Part shown: positions 47,510 through 64,000 of the stretch, piece by piece | Position numbering within the stretch: position 1 is the stretch's first letter | How the letters are laid out: the number at the start of each line of letters is the position of its first letter | Translations under genes and position numbers: made by a program | Assembly: GCA_030141605.1 (NCBI GenBank) | Contig: JAQGDQ010000001.1 | Coordinates: forward strand, 1,708,501 to 1,772,500 | Origin: Tubiluchus corallicola | Lineage: Eukaryota; Priapulida; Priapulimorpha; Priapulimorphida; Tubiluchidae | Direction of reading: 5' to 3' | Length of the DNA stretch: 64,000 nt | Notes under the pieces: generated by a model | The model's input: only the letters and a program-made list of their open reading frames with translations | What the model was told of the DNA's origin: nothing | The model's database searches: none

Positions 47510-49745
47510 TATGTGGCAAATATGTATGATTTGAGATTTTTCTTTAATTTAGGAATTGACTCAGAGGTTTTAATGCATTCAGGTAATTTATTCCAAGTTA
47601 TAGGGCCATTAGTGGAAGTAAAATGTTTACCAACATTAGTTCTTGAAAAATTAATAGTATATTCGTTGTTTCTAGTGTTGTACCGTTTTATATTAAGTTT
47701 AGCTGGATTATTGAAAAAGTTTGGAAATCACTTGAAATGAGTCATACGTATATTTAGAGGTACGGAAATACAACAGATCTTCTAGCCTAAAAATTTTACT
47801 GCCAAGGTAATGAGCTTTAGTGACTGTTATACCTTTAGGTAATTTATGAACAATGCGAAGAAATTTTCCTTGTAGTCTTTGAAGTTTTAACAAATTAGAT
47901 GGATAAGTTGAGCCTCGTTGGATGTTTGCATAAGTTAAATATTGCAAAATTAATGAGTTATATACTGTGATTAGGAGCTGAGGCAATAGACTGCGACTAA
48001 TATGACTGATAATTCCAACATTTTTTGCAATTTTCATACCTATGAGGTTAATATGAGAAGTCCAATTTAAATTTTCTTGTAAAATAACTCCTAGAAATTT
48101 TATTTCAGTTACTTGCTCTATAGTAACACCTTCTATTACTAGCTGATTATTTAAAGGCAATGGCTTGTTTTTAGGGTGAAATAGTATAACTTTAGTTTAA
48201 TTAGGATTTAAGGATAACTTATTGACTTTCAACTAGTCAGAAATTTGTTGCAGGACAGCATTCATTTGATTTATTAGATGATTTTTCACATGCATAAATA
48301 TAGCTGTATCGTCAGCATACTGGGTTATTTCAATATCATGTTGAAGAGCGTTAATATTATTTATATAGATGAGAAATAATAGAGGCCCAGGGATCAAATT
48401 TTGAGGTACTCTACTACTAACTGTTTGCTCAGAGGAAATTGTCTCATTACATCTGACAGACTGCCTTCGATTTATTAAGTAGCTTTTAAACCACGAAAGT
48501 GCAATCCCCCTAATTCCATAGAATGAAAGTTTGTGCAGGAGAGTGTTATGGTCCACAGTGTCGAATGCTTTTGATAAATCACAAAAAATACCAGCAGTAA
48601 TAGAGATATTTTCAATAGCTTTAACTAGTTCATTGCATACATTATTATTGCGAGTTCTGTGGAACATCCTTTACGAAACCCAAACTGGTTATCATTTAAT
48701 ACGTGGTATTTACCTAGAAATTGATTTAATTGACTATGAACACATCTTTCAAGAAATATAGAAAAAAGTGTAGCAAAGACACTGGCCTATAATTATTCAT
48801 TATGGTTGCATCTCCGAATTTTAGCTAATTTCATATTATCAGGAACTATTCCAGTGCTTAGAGAGGTATTGATTAAGTAACATAATGGTAATGAAATTTG
48901 GTGAATTACATCTAAAGCAATCCTAGGAGAAAAATTATAAATATCAGAACTTTTATAAGGATTAAAGGTTTTACTGATTTTTATTACAGCCTCGGGAGTG
49001 ACTGGAGTAAATAAAAAGAAATTCATACAGTTTCCGTGTAAATAATGTTCATAATTTACTTCTGCGGGAACGAGTTGGTTAGCTAAATTACTGCCAATGT
49101 TAGCAAAATGTTGATTGAAAGTATCACCTATTGAGGAATTATTAGTTATTATTTTGCTATTTATATTTAGTTTGATGTGAGCATAAAGTTTTGTTCGATT
49201 CATCATCTTTTTCATTACAACCCAGGTTCTTTTTATATTGTTAAAAATGAACTCTAATTTATTTTTGTAATAAGTATCTTTAGAAATTCTTATAAGTTTG
49301 TTTAATTCATTATGATGCTTTTTGTAACTGGCAGGTATGAGCGGATCATTTTCTTTCAGAGTAAATTTATACAGTTTTTTTTGGTTAATAGATTATAGCA
49401 AACCATAAATGATCCAAGGCCTTTTAGGTTCTTTAGATGATCTGTTGGAATTTTTTTTATAGAATAGTTCCATTGCTGAATTAACATCATTACTAGCTAA
49501 GACATTATCTCAGCAAGTATTATTTAAATCTTGTTTCAAATTGCATTTAACAGCATCATTACAAATAATTCTCTTGGGGTTTCTTTTATTGACAGACGGT
49601 ATTATTCAATCAATTAAAGTAAAAATAGGTAAGTAGTCAGTAATATCTGTAAGCACAGCATCAGGCTTATAGTCATATTCTACTATATTAGTAAATATAT
49701 TATCAAGACTGCATTGGATTGGGCATTTACTGAGATTGCCTAGTC
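47510..49745 (-). mobile_element. LINE, 2.2 kb, endonuclease end through complete RT
   Basis: The most complete LINE here. Minus-strand order: 49745-49600 carries the end of the endonuclease (CSLDNIFTN, LTDITDYLPIF); 49215-48793 the linker and RT fingers (FTPVTPEAVIKISKTFNPYKSSD); 48667-48233 the RT core with IFCDLSKAFDTVDHNTLLHKL, the GPLLFLIYINNI box and QYADDTAIF with both catalytic aspartates; 48160-47708 the thumb (IKFLGVILQENLNWTSHI); then to about 47510 the C-terminal GP.TWNKLPECIKTSESI block. Stops and frameshifts interrupt the frames, so it is inactive despite the intact YADD. The copy is 5'-truncated inside the endonuclease. Confidence 0.85.
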
Positions 49746-50690
49746 ACTACTAGTCTAGTACGTGTAGTTAACTAGTAAAATTTTACTAAAAACTATAGTA
49801 AAGTAAAAATTTTATTTATTGTCGAAATTTTACAAAAGAACAATATTAGGTATTTGCTATTTATTCTAAAACAATACACACTGTGTAATTAGGAATTCAG
49901 GACACATTTTACAGTACAATTTCCTATGAACTCACGACACAGGGCTGCAATGGGTAGTAACACATTTTGTTAGAACTAGAAGCTGTATATTGTTTAATGT
50001 AGGTATGTACACAACTTAAGAGAAATCCATTAAATGAAAACTTTTAAACCAGCACTTATAATCATTATTTATTATACTGTTAATGAAAGCAAGGTACAAT
50101 TGTAATTAAACATTCTTAGCAATGAAAGCTACCAAATCTCTGCGATTATTTTTACACAATCTGCCAGAAAGTGAGAGAAGAGAGGAATGCCTTAGTGTTA
50201 CATAGCAGTGGAATGTAAAACATTTTACATTTGAGTTGTTTGTAGACTCCATGCAAAGCAAATTTTAGTAACAGCTGAGGGGAGTCACCTAGCATAAATG
50301 TCAGTAACTGTCCTGCTGGGTTTTTTCCTCTGTCTCATCTGTCCAATGGAGTTGTGTCTTTGATATTGTTTTTAAAACTTGCCTGGTGTGACAGGTGGCA
50401 TTGTTATTGAGCATATTTATGATTTGGACTGTGTCTACTTGCTAAATGGCTGCATCCAAACATTCTGTCCCTTCCACATTTTATTTTCTATTACTTTTTG
50501 TCTGAGACAGAAGATTATTTTTATTAGTTGCTTGTTTTGTAATTAGTACAGTGTATAACATTGTTACACTGTATTCAAAGCTATTATTTTAGTAAATAAA
50601 TAATGAAATTTGGTTTTTTAAGAGTTCGCATTACCGGCAATACCATTCGCATTACTGTGCATGTATATCAATCATTACATTTTCAGCATT
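49746..50690. other. Upstream region of CDC7
   Basis: Non-coding. A short AT-rich dyad lies at about 49765-49800. An acceptor (attacattttcag) ends at 50686, four bases before the CDC7 start codon. Confidence 0.4.
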
Positions 50691-60701
<10,011 letters not shown>

Positions 60702-60746
60702 CGAATTTTAAAATTAAGTAGCTGGTAGCCATAGTGTGGAAATGCA

Positions 60747-60752
60747 AATAAA
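60747..60752 (+). terminator. Poly(A) signal of CDC7
   Basis: AATAAA 46 bases after the CDC7 stop codon. Confidence 0.5.
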
Positions 60753-62334
60753 CTGTTGCTAAAAAGTATGATAACAAGACATCCTAGTAGGCTATAATCA
60801 TGTTTTGGAGAATAACTTGTACTAACCATCAATAAGCGGTTACCTAAGAACAGGAACATACATGTTTTTATACAGTGAGTCATCACTTTGAAATGTCTCA
60901 CTTAATGACAATAATTACTTTTAATGTCAATATTTTTTGCTACCAATTTTCTCATTTTATAATTTTGTTGTTACTTGCATATTATTAAAAGGAATTTTTT
61001 GAGGTTGCTTAAAGTATTAAAACCTTTGTTTTTTGTATTCCATGATGTGATACATTGTATAATTATGTAGCAATGTTCTAATGCAGTTTAAGGATGTTAA
61101 AAGTAAATTACTATGCAGTATTATTTTTCATACTTTGCAACATATTTTGATCACTTCTTGCATCAGAAACTGTTTGCTTTTAACTTCTATTGTTTTATCT
61201 ACTAAAATAACAATGAATATCAACATTTTTATTAGTAACGTTATAAATTTAATATTTAATCAAGAAATTACTGAAACTATCACCACATACATACAGTGCA
61301 CTCCTGCTGTTTATATTTCACTATAGATCACTCTGTTTATCTAAAAAAGTTAAACAAAAATGATTGTATAAATAGCAAAAAGTTTCATCTGCTGTTATTG
61401 ACAATTGATACTGTGATACGGCATGATACTGTGTCCCTTGGCAAAAACACTGTCAAACTTTGATAATGCAGTTTAACACTAACAGCTGTGTTGGTTTATG
61501 CCATAAGCTTAAAATTGTATAATGGTGGACACTGGACATTCCGCTATATTGGACCCGATTTCCATACAACTGCCTGGATTAACAAAAGTTCACTATAACT
61601 GGTATTTGTTTGCACCATACTAATCTTCATTGAGCATTATTAATAATGAAAGACTTTGCTGAATATAACACACCTTCGAGCTTCTTTCCAAAACGCTACA
61701 ATCATGCAGCAAGAATGTCTTAGATGCAGAAGCACAACGTTTAGAAGTCACTCATCTAAGTTAATTCACCCAACAATCCAATCCAATCTACATTTAGCTA
61801 GTGTGAGACATAATGTTACAACTAAATTAACCCCCGTAAGAAGTTACACTGTTAGTCAGGATTTCATTAAAATTACGAAAAGCCCTCAGTAAATGAAACA
61901 TATAAACTAAAGTGCTATTAGCAGTGTGCATACTAGATGACATTTAACCTATTTGTATCTGCATGGCTGTATGCACTCTGAATCACACAAGTCAAACAAA
62001 ATTCAAAACTGTAAGTTGAAAATTACAATAGTGTTCAACATTGAAAAATAAAAAAGGCCAACAGTATTTGTGCATATACTTGTTTGAAAAGCAATACCTA
62101 ATCTTATTGGTGTGTTGTGAAAATACTACAAACAGGGCAGTAAAAGTGTCACATTCACAAAACAGGATGATAGCTGCTTATCTGTCTAACAATGTAGAAT
62201 ATGAATAATGATGTAGTTCTTAATACTGATAAGGTGTTATTAATTAAGTAATTGCTGTAGGTATATAGTACTTTATTATATTCTTGCAGTAATTATTGGA
62301 TGCAAACTGAGGAATTACTTCTATGACTGTTGTC

Positions 62335-62420
62335 ATCTGATTCCACCCAGTTTGTGCTGACACAGTATTCTGCAGGCTGAAGGCCTCTGGTTCAAGTCTT
62401 GTGTGAAGAACAATTTCAGT
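62335..62420 (+). repeat. Possible tRNA-derived SINE fragment
   Basis: The segment has tgtgctgacacag at the place of an A box, gcaggctgaaggcctc like an anticodon arm, and ggttcaagtc, a good pol III B box, with tRNA-like spacing. Pairing of the arms is poor, so this is not a working tRNA gene. I infer a SINE head from layout only. Confidence 0.3.
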
Positions 62421-62569
62421 ACTATTTTATACCAAGCATCAGCAGAGTAACTCCTCAAGTTGGAACAGTTATAATAAAGAGGTAGTCTTGTTTCATAGCA
62501 GACTCCCTCTTTTTTCAGTCATGGAAGACGTGGAAAATGCGCGAATATAATGGTATGGGTTAACGATTA

Positions 62570-62760
62570 CTAGGAATTTTTGTCTTCAATTTCAGCAGTT
62601 GATTCTTCGCTAACACCAGAAGATGATGATTCACGTGCTTCCAATGCTTCATAGTCATGTTCGCTGGCAGATCGAATGTCCCGTTGTAAAACACACAAAG
62701 TCATTAAGAAAAGTGCAGATGAGAGAACGTATAAACCAGGATATAGTACACAAAGGGCAC
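62570..62760 (-). CDS. C-terminal exon of a multi-pass membrane protein (partial)
   Basis: On the minus strand an acceptor (aatgttacag) at 62761-62770 precedes an exon that runs to a TAG at 62570. It encodes one hydrophobic segment (ALCVLYPGLYVLSSALFLMT, then LCVLQRD) and an acidic, serine-rich cytoplasmic tail (residues like EHDYEALEARES). This layout, a last transmembrane helix followed by a polar tail with an acidic EALEA motif, fits the end of a transporter of the major-facilitator (spinster-like) kind, but I cannot identify the family. Upstream exons must lie beyond the right edge or within unrecognised sequence. The in-frame extension to 62914 is probably intron. Confidence 0.5.
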
Positions 62761-63037
62761 CTGTAACATTATAACGTGAAACACTGTAGTGTAATAGTAA
62801 TATTAGATAGCAAATTTTGCTCTTTCGAAGCTGTACAATTGAGCAAGGCTTATAGTCAAGGTTGTCATCATATTTGTGATACTGAGGCTGGTCAGGAAGC
62901 AGGTAAGTGACCACTATGTTCAGTGAGCGCTTTGGGCGCTTTCGTCAACAATACCAAATTCAGTTGTTTATATAGGAGGGAGGACATGTTGATATAAGAC
63001 ATGCCTGTCAGCTCACTGTTTCATTTCAGAGGATTTT
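62761..63037. other. Probable intron sequence of the minus-strand membrane-protein gene
   Basis: No exon is recognised here; it precedes the terminal exon on the minus strand. Confidence 0.35.
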
Positions 63038-63045
63038 CTCGATGT
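63038..63045. repeat. Left target-site duplication of the hAT element
   Basis: ctcgatgt, matching cttgatgt at 63653-63660 at seven of eight positions. Confidence 0.65.
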
Positions 63046-63652
63046 CAGAGGGGTAGGAAGGTGGAGGCGAGAGGGGGCAATCGCTCCTGGATGCAAAGGT
63101 GAGAGGGCACAAAATTCTTCTAGAGTTCGATGACTGTTAATTATTAATTACTAATCCAACATTAACATAAAATAATTAAAAAAAGTTTTCAAACTGCAAC
63201 TAAATTGCCTAGTCAGAGATCATTGTAGCTGACTTAATTACTACATACAGACTAGAAAAATGGTTAATCTGGTTACTTAACGGCATGTCTAGTGTGTCGT
63301 GTGGCTTAGCAGATTAATAATTTTGAGAGAAACAGTGGCATTTTGTTCTGTATCTTTCATGAGCTTTGCATGTTTTAACGCTGGAGCTGTATGTTTAAGG
63401 ACTGTCAAGTTAGGTGCAACTAATATATAGAAAAGAGTTATTCTAGTGCATTACTGCAAACCAAACGCCGAGTAATTCTTAGAAAAAATTAGTTTATCTT
63501 TATCCTATCATCTCAAAAAAGGAAAGTCGAGTTCAGGGATACAAAAATGCACACAACTTGCAGCTTCACTCACAAAGCAAATGATCAAAACATTAAAAGG
63601 GTAGGGTGCCAGATGTTTTTTGCCCCCGGGTGCCACAAACACTACGCCACTG
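63046..63652. mobile_element. Non-autonomous hAT element, 607 bp
   Basis: The left end begins cagaggggtaggaaggtgg. The right end, read in reverse complement, begins cagtggcgtagtgtttgtgg. Both continue into a ggggg(c)aa block, so the terminal inverted repeats match at roughly two thirds of positions. An 8-bp target-site duplication with one mismatch flanks the element. CAG(T/A)GGCGTAG ends and 8-bp duplications are diagnostic of hAT. No transposase is encoded. Confidence 0.75.
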
Positions 63653-63660
63653 CTTGATGT

Positions 63661-64000
63661 AATGAGTAGAAGTTTTACTTTCATGACTACAATCGCGTAA
63701 TTACAGCTGGAAAAAATTATAAGTTACTTAGTGTGTGTAAAAGCACTAGTACAAATGCAACATAATTCACCCATTTCATAAGAGATCGACATAAAAGCTT
63801 ACATCATCACATTAAGAGTTTGCTCTTTAATTGATCGGGCAGTTTAGAGCTAGTAGCTAGCATAAACAACACATTCTATGCCGTTTTTTTCTAAAACTAG
63901 CGCTGAATTAATGTACATATTATGCACATAGTACAGTTTATCATTATAATAAAGTTAGCTGATTTGTTGTAATGACACTTATTGTTTTGGAGATGCACTA
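63661..64000. other. Unassigned sequence at the right edge
   Basis: AT-rich; no exon, RNA gene or repeat recognised. Confidence 0.4.

Larger units (their letters stand above)
60702..62569. other. CDC7 3' UTR and intergenic DNA
   Basis: AATAAA at 60747-60752 probably ends CDC7. The remainder is AT-rich; open frames of 80 codons or less (61081-61326, 61656-61892) carry no family motif. A tRNA-like SINE fragment may lie at 62335-62420. Confidence 0.45.

Noticed and set aside
61530-61610. ccgctatattgga motif shared with 24690-24705, considered as a transposon end
   Set aside because: The match is about 13 bases only, and the 24.7-kb copy falls inside a LINE coding remnant.
61656-61892. 78-codon frame MLNITHL...
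   Set aside because: No domain, no splice context and no conserved pattern; likely a chance open frame.

Overview
The window looks like nuclear DNA from an AT-rich, intron-rich invertebrate animal. It holds spliced eukaryotic genes with GT-AG introns, the animal-type set BiP, CMTR2, coilin and CDC7, decayed non-LTR retrotransposons and several hAT-like DNA transposons. There are no bacterial operons, CRISPR arrays or rRNA genes. I cannot name the phylum from sequence alone.

Layout. 1-5.6 kb is repeat-rich: two copies of one LINE family on the minus strand, a DNA transposon with inverted ends and a hAT-like element. Embedded in it, at 2.6-2.76 kb, is a promoter-like block with an exact CCAAT-N9-CCACG ER-stress element. 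6.07-10.84 kb and 12.21-20.93 kb hold two complete tandem BiP/GRP78 genes (ER Hsp70), each with 8 coding exons and identical intron positions. They differ in their C-terminal ER signals (KQEL versus HDEL). 20.9-27 kb is intergenic, with two oppositely oriented LINE remnants. 27.04-37.56 kb is CMTR2 (cap-2 2'-O-methyltransferase, 14 coding exons, one GC-AG intron). It converges on 39.01-40.69 kb, an intronless coilin gene on the minus strand with a hAT element just upstream. 42-50.7 kb is intergenic, with two more LINE remnants and a GA-rich microsatellite. 50.69-60.70 kb is CDC7 (12 coding exons). 62.57-62.76 kb is the last exon of a membrane-protein gene on the minus strand that runs off the right side of the window. 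A second clear hAT element with a target-site duplication lies at 63.05-63.65 kb.

Roles. The BiP pair serves ER protein folding and the unfolded protein response. CMTR2 modifies the second transcribed nucleotide of capped RNAs, coilin organises Cajal bodies where snRNPs mature, and CDC7 fires replication origins. I see no functional clustering beyond the BiP tandem duplication. All exon models were joined by hand on splice-site phase and family homology, and each keeps one open frame from start to stop. No wholly new system is evident. The most notable items are the diverged BiP paralog, its stress-element promoter, a recurring splice-acceptor signal close to every start codon, and two hairpin loci.
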